A program made the translations under genes and the position numbers. The notes beneath the pieces are model-generated. The model saw only the letters and a list, made by a program, of their open reading frames with translations. It was not told the origin of the DNA and did no database searches. From the NCBI GenBank assembly GCA_947167745.1, contig CAMVJE010000061.1, positions 1 through 8,745 of the forward strand: 8,745 nucleotides of DNA, written 5' to 3'. The DNA is from an uncultured Treponema sp. (lineage in GTDB: Bacteria; Spirochaetota; Spirochaetia; Treponematales; Treponemataceae). Below, in pieces: positions 1 through 5,508 of this stretch (position 1 is its first letter; every line of letters begins with the position of its first letter).

Positions 1-4
1 AAAA

Positions 5-1132
5 ATGAAGAAAGTTTTGGTCTGTAAGGAGAAGGACGAACGCGAAACACGCGTTGCTCTTATTCCTGATGACGCAAAGAAACTTACATCGATGGGCTTT
101 GAAATCAAGGTCGTTTCGGGTGCAGGTTTGAAGAGTGGTTTTAGCGATGAGGCATACAAAAATGCCGGTGCTACAATCGTTTCAAAAGAAGAAGATGCTT
201 ACTCGGACTCAGAAATTATCGTCCGAATTATGAAGCCAACTTCGATTGATGGTATCAAAGAGGGCACGCTGCATTTGAGCTATCTTGATCCTTTCAATGA
301 AAAAGAGCTTCTTAATAAATTTGCTTCCCAGGGATTGCAGGCTGTCTCGCTTGAGATGATTCCTCGAAGCACTCTCGCACAGAAGATGGATGTTCAGTCA
401 TCACAGACTTCCCTTGCTGGTTATGTCGCAGTTTTGAATGCGGCTGCTAAACTCCCAAAAATCCTTCCGATGATGGTTACTCCGGCTGGTACAATCAACC
501 CTGCCCGCGTTTTCATTATTGGTGTTGGTGTTGCAGGTCTTCAGGCAATCGCTACGGCAAAACGCCTGGGAGCGCGAGTTGACGCTTTCGATACACGCCC
601 TGTCGTTGAAGAGCAGGTTAAGTCCCTTGGCGCATCATTCGTAAAAATCGACCTGGGTGAAATGGGTCAGACTGCACAAGGATACGCAAAAGAGCTTACT
701 CCTGAGCAGATTGCAAAACAGAAGGAAGCTCAGGCTAAGGTCTGCGAAAAGGCAAATATCGTCATCACAACGGCAAAGGTCTTCGGTCGCAAGGCTCCCC
801 GCCTCATCGAAAAGAATGTCCTTGACCGCATGATGCCGGGCTCAATCGTAGTCGATATGGCTTGTTCTACCGGCGGCAATGTCGAAGGCTCAAAACTTTT
901 TGAGAATGTGGTTACCGAAAACGGCGTTACAATCATGTCTGGTGACTTGCTCGAGCGACAGGTTCCCTACGATGCTTCAAAGATGTTCTCTGGAAACATC
1001 ACGGCCTTCCTTACACATGCAGGCTTCTACGACAAAGAGGCAAAAGAATTCAAAGTCAACATGGAAGATGACATCATGAAGGGCTGTTTACTCACACAGG
1101 GCGGACAGATTATTCATGAACGCTTTAAGTAG
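5..1132 (+). CDS. pntA: NAD(P) transhydrogenase subunit alpha-1 (NAD(H)-binding, PntA/PntAA type)
   Basis: This is domain I of the proton-translocating nicotinamide nucleotide transhydrogenase. It binds NAD(H) in the cytosol and exchanges hydride with NADP(H) held by the beta subunit. The 375-residue protein has the AlaDH/PNT layout: an N-terminal domain (about 1-135), then a Rossmann domain with GVGVAG at 173-178 and an acidic residue after beta-2 (D196 in FDTRP). The catalytic-loop residues described for Rhodospirillum rubrum (Arg127, Gln132, Asp135, Ser138) align by eye with R121, Q126, D129 and S132. The length fits the separate alpha-1 subunit of three-gene systems rather than the fused E. 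coli PntA. ATG at position 5 gives the family N-terminus, but its ribosome site lies outside the window. The gene is followed by alpha-2 and beta on the same strand, with an unusually long gap before alpha-2. Confidence 0.97.
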   Translation: MKKVLVCKEKDERETRVALIPDDAKKLTSMGFEIKVVSGAGLKSGFSDEAYKNAGATIVSKEEDAYSDSEIIVRIMKPTSIDGIKEGTLHLSYLDPFNEKELLNKFASQGLQAVSLEMIPRSTLAQKMDVQSSQTSLAGYVAVLNAAAKLPKILPMMVTPAGTINPARVFIIGVGVAGLQAIATAKRLGARVDAFDTRPVVEEQVKSLGASFVKIDLGEMGQTAQGYAKELTPEQIAKQKEAQAKVCEKANIVITTAKVFGRKAPRLIEKNVLDRMMPGSIVVDMACSTGGNVEGSKLFENVVTENGVTIMSGDLLERQVPYDASKMFSGNITAFLTHAGFYDKEAKEFKVNMEDDIMKGCLLTQGGQIIHERFK

Positions 1133-1136
1133 GGAG

Positions 1137-1360
1137 CGACCCCGCAGGGGGCAAAACTCACGAGGTGAGTTTTGAGCGAGTCTCGGAAAAATCTGGGATT
1201 TTTCCGTATCAAAGCGTTAGGGATTGTAGCACCTGCGAAGCAGTACCGCTTGCGGTATGGAGCGCGGTTAGCGCGGAAGTGCGAAAAGCCCGACCCGTAG
1301 TGAGCGGAAGCGACCGAAGGGTAACGCCCAAAAAAGACTCTGAAACAAGTTCAGGGTGAC
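1137..1360. repeat. Hairpin-array intergenic element inside the transhydrogenase operon
   Basis: The 244-base gap between alpha-1 and alpha-2 is GC-richer than the genes downstream and consists largely of consecutive short perfect inverted repeats. Visible stems: CCCC 1140-1143 with 1147-1150 (3-nt loop); CAAAACTCAC 1152-1161 with 1165-1174 (10 bp, 3-nt loop); CGGAAAAATC 1184-1193 with 1197-1206 (10 bp, 3-nt loop); CTGC 1233-1236 with 1240-1243 (3-nt loop); TACCGC 1244-1249 with 1252-1257; GCGC 1262-1265 with 1271-1274; and CTGAA 1340-1344 with 1350-1354. None is followed by a T-run, so they do not look like intrinsic terminators. The short overlapping reading frames here are not convincing genes. 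The block resembles a dispersed intergenic repeat of the REP/palindromic-unit kind. It would be transcribed as part of the operon and could affect mRNA stability or the ratio of alpha-1 to alpha-2/beta. That role is inference. Confidence 0.75.
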
Positions 1361-1367
1361 AGAGGAG
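1361..1367 (+). promoter_or_regulatory. Ribosome binding site fixing the alpha-2 start
   Basis: AGAGGAG lies 9 bases before ATG 1377. The longer frame could open at GTG 1356, but no Shine-Dalgarno sequence precedes that codon, and the extra seven residues would be read from the ribosome site itself. ATG 1377 is therefore preferred. Confidence 0.85.
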
Positions 1368-1376
1368 TTAATTTTT

Positions 1377-1673
1377 ATGGATATAATGCTTATTTTCGTA
1401 TTTGTAATCGCTGCTTTCCTTGGATTGGAGTTGATTGCAAAAGTTCCTTCACAGCTGCACACGCCGCTTATGTCAGGAACAAACGCTATTTCTGGTATCA
1501 CTGTTGTAGGTGCCATTTCTATCACTGCCGCTGCCGTAAAAATCGGCGGTAAGGTTGGAGCTGTTCTCGGCTTCCTCGCCATTGTGTTTGCGACTATCAA
1601 CGTAATCGGCGGCTACATGGTAACTGACCGTATGCTTGGTATGTTCAAGACTAAGGATTCAAAAAAGAAATAA
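1377..1673 (+). CDS. pntAB: NAD(P) transhydrogenase subunit alpha-2 (membrane, PntAB type)
   Basis: This small integral membrane subunit (98 residues) supplies three helices of transhydrogenase domain II, which couples hydride transfer to proton movement. Three hydrophobic segments are visible at about 2-23, 37-54 and 59-80, followed by a lysine-rich C-terminus. The family signature LHTPLMSGTNAISG spans residues 27-40. At the position where I recall Thermus alpha-2 carrying its membrane histidine (His42), this protein has Ser39; its only histidine is H28 of the conserved LHTPL motif. The ATG is chosen for the well-placed AGAGGAG before it. The stop codon overlaps the ribosome site of the beta gene, so the two are probably translationally coupled. 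The subunit is useless alone and must assemble with alpha-1 and beta. Confidence 0.95.
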   Translation: MDIMLIFVFVIAAFLGLELIAKVPSQLHTPLMSGTNAISGITVVGAISITAAAVKIGGKVGAVLGFLAIVFATINVIGGYMVTDRMLGMFKTKDSKKK

Positions 1674-1685
1674 GGAGCAGTCGGG

Positions 1686-3134
1686 ATGAACGATACATTG
1701 ATTAAAATTCTGTACATGATTTCCTGCATCTTCTTTATCCGGGGAATCAAACTTTTGGGAAAAACTGCCACTGCCCGCAAGGGAAATTTCTATTCTGCAA
1801 TCGGTATGCTGGTTGCTGTGGTGACAGTTCTTATTCAGAAAGATGTTATGTCAGCTTTCTCTACGGATGCTGCAACCTGGGGCGGAAACCCGCTTCTTTC
1901 AAATGGCTACTGCTGGATTGTTGCCGCTGTTTTGATTGGTACTGTAATCGGTGCTATCTGGTCTAAGAAAGTGCAGATGACTGGAATGCCTGAGCTTGTT
2001 GCTTTGTTCAACGGTTTCGGCGGTTTGTCTTCACTTCTCGTTGCTTTGACTCAGTACATAGCAGCTCCAAAAGGTGACTACTTCACAGCTGTTTCACTTG
2101 GTTTGACTATTGCAATTGGTGCTGTTGCTTTCACCGGTTCTCTGGTTGCATGGGGCAAATTGAGCGGAAAAATGACTTTCAAAGGCTGGGTAATTCCTGC
2201 TAAGAACGCTGTAAACGGCGTTTTGTGCGTGCTCGGTCTGGTTTCAATCATCGCCTACTCATTCTTCACTGCTGACAATCCGCTTGGATTTGCAGAAATC
2301 GAAAAATGCGGCGTAATCGCTTGTACGGCAATCTTCCTCCTTTTGGGCTTTACCATGGTTATCCCGATTGGTGGCGGTGATATGCCGGTTATCATCTCAT
2401 TCTTGAATGCACTTTCTGGTCTGGCTGCTGCTTTTGCAGGTTTTGCAATCAACAACACTGTACTGGTTGTTTCCGGATGTCTCGTTGGTGCTTCTGGTTT
2501 GATTTTGACCTTGATTATGTGTAAGGCTATGAACCGCACATTTGCTTCTCTCCTTTTCAAGAGCTTCGGTGGCTCAAAGAAGAAGGGTGCTGCCGGTCCT
2601 GCAAAGGAGCCGAAGGCTATATCTGTGGAAGACGCTTACATGATTCTGGAAGCGGCAAAGAATGTCGTCTTCGTTCCTGGATATGGTATGGCTGTTGCTC
2701 AGGCTCAGCACGCTGTAAAAGAGCTTTGCGACAAGCTTGAAGAGAACGGCGCGGAAGTAAACTTCGCAATCCACCCGGTTGCAGGCCGAATGCCTGGCCA
2801 CATGAACGTATTGCTTGCTGAGGCAAATGTTCCGTATGAGCAGCTCAAAACTGCTGACGAGATGAACCCGCAGATGAGCAATGTTGATGTTGCAATCGTT
2901 ATCGGTGCAAACGACGTTGTAAATCCGGATGCTATCCACGATGAAAGCTCACCACTTTACGGTATGCCGATTGTCAACGCCCACGAAGCCCGCACAGTAT
3001 TCGTACTCAAGCGCGGTAAGGGAACGGGATTCTCTGGTGTTGAGAACCCGCTGTTTACAAACGACAATACTGTAATGATTTACGGAGATGCTAAGGCTAC
3101 GGTTAGTGCGCTGGTAAGCGAGTTTAATGAGTAG
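1686..3134 (+). CDS. pntB: NAD(P) transhydrogenase subunit beta (membrane domain plus NADP(H)-binding domain)
   Basis: PntB carries most of the membrane proton channel (residues about 1-290, eight or nine hydrophobic segments) and the cytosolic NADP(H)-binding domain III (about 310-482). Domain III motifs are clear: GYGMAVAQAQ at 332-341, HPVAGRMPGHMNVLLAEA after it, GANDVVNP at 407-414, and a basic glycine-rich loop starting K442-R443. Membrane residues matching E. coli Asp213 and Asn222 appear as D232 and N241 in the DMPVIISFLN stretch. The position of E. coli His91 (MPELVAILHSF) is Asn109 here (MPELVALFNGF), and no other histidine occurs in the membrane half. At 482 residues it is close to the family length of about 460. 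AAGGAG overlapping the alpha-2 stop lies 8 bases before the ATG. A strong terminator follows. Confidence 0.97.
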   Translation: MNDTLIKILYMISCIFFIRGIKLLGKTATARKGNFYSAIGMLVAVVTVLIQKDVMSAFSTDAATWGGNPLLSNGYCWIVAAVLIGTVIGAIWSKKVQMTGMPELVALFNGFGGLSSLLVALTQYIAAPKGDYFTAVSLGLTIAIGAVAFTGSLVAWGKLSGKMTFKGWVIPAKNAVNGVLCVLGLVSIIAYSFFTADNPLGFAEIEKCGVIACTAIFLLLGFTMVIPIGGGDMPVIISFLNALSGLAAAFAGFAINNTVLVVSGCLVGASGLILTLIMCKAMNRTFASLLFKSFGGSKKKGAAGPAKEPKAISVEDAYMILEAAKNVVFVPGYGMAVAQAQHAVKELCDKLEENGAEVNFAIHPVAGRMPGHMNVLLAEANVPYEQLKTADEMNPQMSNVDVAIVIGANDVVNPDAIHDESSPLYGMPIVNAHEARTVFVLKRGKGTGFSGVENPLFTNDNTVMIYGDAKATVSALVSEFNE

Positions 3135-3147
3135 AAGGCAAGCGCAC
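3102..3147 (+). repeat. Left copy of direct repeat spanning the pntB 3' end
   Basis: The last codons of pntB (VSALVS, four more residues, TAG) and the bases after them recur in diverged form at 4587-4630, just after the ATPase gene. The best core, 3102-3118 against 4587-4603, matches at 15 of 17 bases. Out to the stop codons 24 of 33 match, and both copies then reach a GCGCA motif. Inside this copy GTGCGCT (3106-3112) can pair with AGCGCAC (3141-3147). The pairing with the right copy was found by eye. Confidence 0.5.
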
Positions 3148-3169
3148 CTTTAATTGCGTGTGTTATACG

Positions 3170-3201
3170 GACGGAGTAGGATTTCTGCTCCGTCTTTTTT
3201 T
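3170..3201 (+). terminator. Rho-independent terminator of the transhydrogenase operon
   Basis: A 10-bp stem pairs 3170-3179 (GACGGAGTAG) with 3185-3194 (CTGCTCCGTC), with one T-G pair, closes on a 5-base loop and is followed by seven T residues (3195-3201). It lies 35 bases after the pntB stop and isolates the ATPase gene from pnt transcription. Confidence 0.93.
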
Positions 3202-3244
3202 GTGGGGATGCAAGTTCCTTGATAGGAGGATGGATATTTTTTAA

Positions 3245-3299
3245 TTCTAAAGTTAAAAAAGTAGCGAAAATATAAAGTTTTTCATTTCTAAGTTAAAAA
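3245..3299 (+). repeat. Pair of AT-rich direct repeats upstream of the ATPase promoter
   Basis: TTCTAAAGTTAAAAA (3245-3259) and TTCTAAGTTAAAAA (3286-3299) differ by one A and start 41 bases apart, about four helical turns. The second copy abuts the -35 box. This could be a repeated protein-binding site or chance in AT-rich DNA. Confidence 0.5.
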
Positions 3300-3303
3300 C
3301 TTT
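3274..3303 (+). promoter_or_regulatory. Inverted repeat overlapping the ATPase -35 box (operator candidate)
   Basis: AAAGTTTTT (3274-3282) and AAAAACTTT (3295-3303) form a perfect 9-bp inverted repeat with a 12-base spacer. The right arm runs two bases into the TTGACA hexamer at 3302. That position suits a repressor or autoregulatory site. No regulator gene is nearby, so the role is inferred from placement only. Confidence 0.45.
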
Positions 3304-3330
3304 GACAATTTGCTTCATGCATATTATACT
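3302..3330 (+). promoter_or_regulatory. Near-consensus sigma-70 promoter of the ATPase gene
   Basis: TTGACA (3302-3307) and TATACT (3325-3330) are separated by exactly 17 bases. If the last base of the -10 box is at -7, the transcription start falls at 3337, the A of the ATPase ATG. The mRNA would then be leaderless, which agrees with the absence of any Shine-Dalgarno sequence before that ATG. Confidence 0.85.
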
Positions 3331-3336
3331 TTGGTT

Positions 3337-4590
3337 ATGCTTGATATCCGTCAAACCGCTTATTACACAGAAGAATCCTTTTCAAGAAGAGAGTATGTTG
3401 AAAAATTGCTTTCGTGGCAGAATCAACATGTCATAAAAGTCATCACAGGCGTGCGTCGTGCAGGAAAGTCTGTTGTTCTCAGGGATTTTTGCAAGGAGAT
3501 TTCAAAGAGCGTTCCCAGCGAGCAAATCACATTCTTGAATTTTGAGATGCTGGAAAATGAAGAGCTTTTGGAATATCACGCATTGCATTCCGTTTTAAAA
3601 AGTCGTCTTGTTCCTTGGACTAAGAATTATATTATTCTGGACGAGATTCAGCTTGTAGAAAACTTTGAAAAGGTTATAGATTCTTTATTTGTAAATCCGA
3701 ATGTAGATATCTATCTTACTGGTTCTAATGCGAATCTTCTTTCAAGCGAGATTGCGACTCTTTTAAGTGGAAGATATGTGGAGCTTCATATTCTGCCGTT
3801 TTCATTTCTGGAATTTCAGACTGCATATAAATCGCATTTTTCAGATAAGAATCTTGATATGCCGACATTGTATACAAAATTCATAACATTCGGCGGATTT
3901 CCGTATCTGCATAACATTTATGAGCATCACGAAAATATCCGTGACTATCTTTCAGGTTTGTACGCTACGATTGTTCTGAAAGACATTCAGCAGCGAAAAA
4001 AAATCAGCGATACGATTTTGCTTGAAAAAGTCGTGAAATTTGCTCTTGTTCATACGGGTAACTTGCTTTCTCCTAAAAAGATAAGTGATACATTTGTTTC
4101 AAGCGGGCGAAAGACGGCTCCTCTCACCGTAGAAAACTGTCTGACGGCTCTTTGCGAGAGTTTTTTGTTTTACAAGTTGAACCGCTACGACATAAAAGGA
4201 AAAGAAACATTAAAGACTCTGGAAAAATACTATGCCGTAGATATGGGCTTGAAGTTTTTTATGCTCGGCGCAAGAGGCGGTGATGAAGGTCATATTCTTG
4301 AAAATGTCGTGTTTATAGAATTGAAACGCCGAGGCTACGAATTGTTTGTAGGAAAGTTCGATGATTTGGAAGTCGATTTTGTTGCAGTGAAGGATGGTAA
4401 AACAAATTATGTGCAGGTTTCTCTTACAGTCCGTGATGAAGAGACATTAAAACGAGAGCTGAAACCATTTTATGCTATAAAAGACGCATTTCCAAAAATT
4501 CTCATAACGATGGATAATGCGCCTGTTATCTATCACGACGGTATAAAGCAGCTATTTGCGTTGGATTTCCTGAATGGTGGGGAATTGTGA
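3337..4590 (+). CDS. AAA-family ATPase with DUF4143 C-terminal domain (AAA_14 type)
   Basis: This is a 417-residue ATP-binding protein of the large, poorly understood AAA_14/DUF4143 group. The N-terminal ATPase domain has a Walker A motif GVRRAGKS at 38-45, Walker B IILDEIQ with D102-E103, and a sensor-like TGSN at 128-131 followed by the family stretch LLSGRYVELHILPFSFLEF. The C-terminal domain ends with an arrangement like a PD-(D/E)XK fold: E328, D347 in LEVDFV, and VQVS around Q360, where an active nuclease would normally have E-x-K, so it is probably not catalytic. The frame could open at TTG 3310, but that codon lies between the -35 and -10 boxes, so ATG 3337 is chosen. There is no signal peptide or membrane segment. 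It is a single gene with its own promoter, between pntB and a convergent gene. Members are often multicopy and accessory; no substrate can be named. Confidence 0.93.
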   Translation: MLDIRQTAYYTEESFSRREYVEKLLSWQNQHVIKVITGVRRAGKSVVLRDFCKEISKSVPSEQITFLNFEMLENEELLEYHALHSVLKSRLVPWTKNYIILDEIQLVENFEKVIDSLFVNPNVDIYLTGSNANLLSSEIATLLSGRYVELHILPFSFLEFQTAYKSHFSDKNLDMPTLYTKFITFGGFPYLHNIYEHHENIRDYLSGLYATIVLKDIQQRKKISDTILLEKVVKFALVHTGNLLSPKKISDTFVSSGRKTAPLTVENCLTALCESFLFYKLNRYDIKGKETLKTLEKYYAVDMGLKFFMLGARGGDEGHILENVVFIELKRRGYELFVGKFDDLEVDFVAVKDGKTNYVQVSLTVRDEETLKRELKPFYAIKDAFPKILITMDNAPVIYHDGIKQLFALDFLNGGEL

Positions 4591-4630
4591 GTGCGCTTGT
4601 AAGTGGAACTGATAAGTAGTTTTGGCGCAG
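4587..4630 (+). repeat. Right copy of direct repeat: relic of a pntB 3' end
   Basis: Overlapping the ATPase stop codon, another frame reads VSALVSGTDK then TAG (4587-4619), against VSALVSEFNE then TAG at the end of pntB. Within the shared hexapeptide the base differences fall at third codon positions. GTGCGCTTG at 4591-4599 is also the exact reverse complement of CAAGCGCAC at 3139-3147. This looks like a decayed duplicate of the pntB terminus marking the far edge of the ATPase unit. Chance resemblance over so short a stretch cannot be excluded. Confidence 0.45.
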
Positions 4631-4635
4631 GTACA

Positions 4636-5433
4636 TTATTTTGTCAAAAAATCAATTATTTCTTCTTTGCTTTTTTTACTCAATGAAAAACTCTGTGCTT
4701 CTTCTTTGCCATATATAATTATATTTTTATTATCAGATTTTCCAAATCCCCACTCTTTTGCTTTTCTTGCGACGATAATCAAGGTCTCTCCTTTTTTAGC
4801 CTTAGGAACAAGCGTGTCATGCACAAATTTCTTTATTAGTTTTTTTGAGCAAAGACTTTCTTCAATTTTTTTTGGTAGATTATATTTCTGGCTATGATAC
4901 GGAATGAGTTCCAATGTTGCAATGCGATTAGATAAATTCTGAAGAACTTCGAAGAGATTATTATGTACTTCTTTTTCAATAAGTTCTTTAGTTATTTGTT
5001 TGAACTTGTTTGTCCAATATCTAGCTCCACCTGTCCACAGAAATTCTGGGTTAAAACAATAATTCATGTATTGAGTTTTTTCCTGCTTTATATTTCTAAT
5101 TATCTCAGAACGATACTTTTCGCATTTTTCTTCTTCATAATAATCTGTAACGGCAAATCCAGGATTCAATGATAAGATATAGATTTTTGCGTTTTCTAAA
5201 TCTCCGCAGTAAGGAGCAGGAAGAAGCGATAGATGCATTTCCTTCGAGTCAGGATTCATGGTCAGCAAATTTTCATAATTAGCTGCGTTGCAATTGCACA
5301 CTTTTCGTATATTGGAATCTTCAGTTGAATAATATGGTGCAGAAGAATAATCTACAGTGGTATTCCAAAATTCAACTAACTCATTTGTTGTTATTTTATT
5401 TTCAAGTCTTTTTGCCCAGCTAGATTCACTCAA
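4636..5433 (-). CDS. Uncharacterised soluble protein with uracil-DNA-glycosylase-like NPG motif
   Basis: The 265-residue protein has no signal peptide or membrane segment. Residues 77-93 read GDLENAKIYILSLNPGF: a short strand ending in NPG(F), preceded by GD. This resembles motif I of uracil-DNA-glycosylase superfamily proteins (compare GINPG in the MUG/TDG family). Other candidate conserved blocks are GARYW (136-140), LELIPYHS (174-181) and LIIVARKAKEWGF (218-230). The usual second glycosylase motif (HPS-like) is not seen, so enzymatic function is not claimed. C46 and C48 form a CxC. The start is TTG, supported by AGAAGG 7 bases upstream; no better in-frame start is available. It lies downstream of the FGE-fold gene on the same strand, across a terminator-like hairpin, and converges with the ATPase gene with only 45 bases between stops and no obvious terminator there. 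Confidence 0.88.
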   Translation of the reverse strand: MSESSWAKRLENKITTNELVEFWNTTVDYSSAPYYSTEDSNIRKVCNCNAANYENLLTMNPDSKEMHLSLLPAPYCGDLENAKIYILSLNPGFAVTDYYEEEKCEKYRSEIIRNIKQEKTQYMNYCFNPEFLWTGGARYWTNKFKQITKELIEKEVHNNLFEVLQNLSNRIATLELIPYHSQKYNLPKKIEESLCSKKLIKKFVHDTLVPKAKKGETLIIVARKAKEWGFGKSDNKNIIIYGKEEAQSFSLSKKSKEEIIDFLTK

Positions 5434-5440
5434 CTTTATA

Positions 5441-5446
5441 CCTTCT
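5441..5446 (-). promoter_or_regulatory. Ribosome binding site supporting a TTG start
   Basis: On the minus strand AGAAGG lies 7 bases before TTG 5433. Spacing and strength support the rare TTG start for the 265-residue protein. Confidence 0.75.
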
Positions 5447-5456
5447 TGTTTTTGTA

Positions 5457-5498
5457 AAATAAAGCTTACATAGGGAATCTCTTCTGCCCCATGTAAGC
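5457..5498 (-). terminator. Probable terminator or attenuator after the FGE-fold gene
   Basis: GCTTACAT (5464-5471) pairs perfectly with ATGTAAGC (5491-5498). After one A-C mismatch, GGG 5473-5475 also pairs with CCC 5487-5489, leaving an 11-base loop. On the minus strand the stem begins 10 bases beyond the FGE-fold stop and is followed by TTTATTTT. The interrupted T-run makes it a moderate terminator. Only 30 bases separate it from the next start codon, and I found no convincing promoter there, so readthrough to the downstream gene is plausible. Confidence 0.6.
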
Positions 5499-5508
5499 CT
5501 ATGTGGTT

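Noticed and set aside
1184..1206. 10-bp hairpin as a transcription terminator after alpha-1
   Set aside because: No T-run follows on either strand, and terminating here would cut off essential subunits of the same enzyme.
1165..1359. Small forward reading frame across the hairpin array
   Set aside because: It lies within inverted-repeat DNA, has no convincing ribosome site, and its protein is low-complexity and unlike any family.
1356..1376. GTG 1356 as the alpha-2 start
   Set aside because: The ribosome site AGAGGAG would fall inside the coding region; ATG 1377 is correctly spaced from it.
1268..1600. Reverse-strand reading frame overlapping the array and alpha-2
   Set aside because: It is antisense to a well-supported gene and has no start signal or recognisable protein.
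2255..2939. Reverse-strand reading frames inside pntB
   Set aside because: They are antisense to strongly conserved pntB motifs and have no start signals.
3310..3336. TTG 3310 as the ATPase start
   Set aside because: The codon lies between the -35 and -10 boxes of the promoter and would not be transcribed from it.
4591..4635. Bidirectional terminator between the convergent genes
   Set aside because: Only a 5-bp pairing (TGCGC 4592-4596 with GCGCA 4625-4629) with a 28-base loop is present, and no suitable T-run follows.
4622..4897. Forward reading frame rich in Phe, Leu and Ser
   Set aside because: It is the antisense shadow of the convergent 265-residue protein gene; its apparent hydrophobicity comes from complemented lysine codons.
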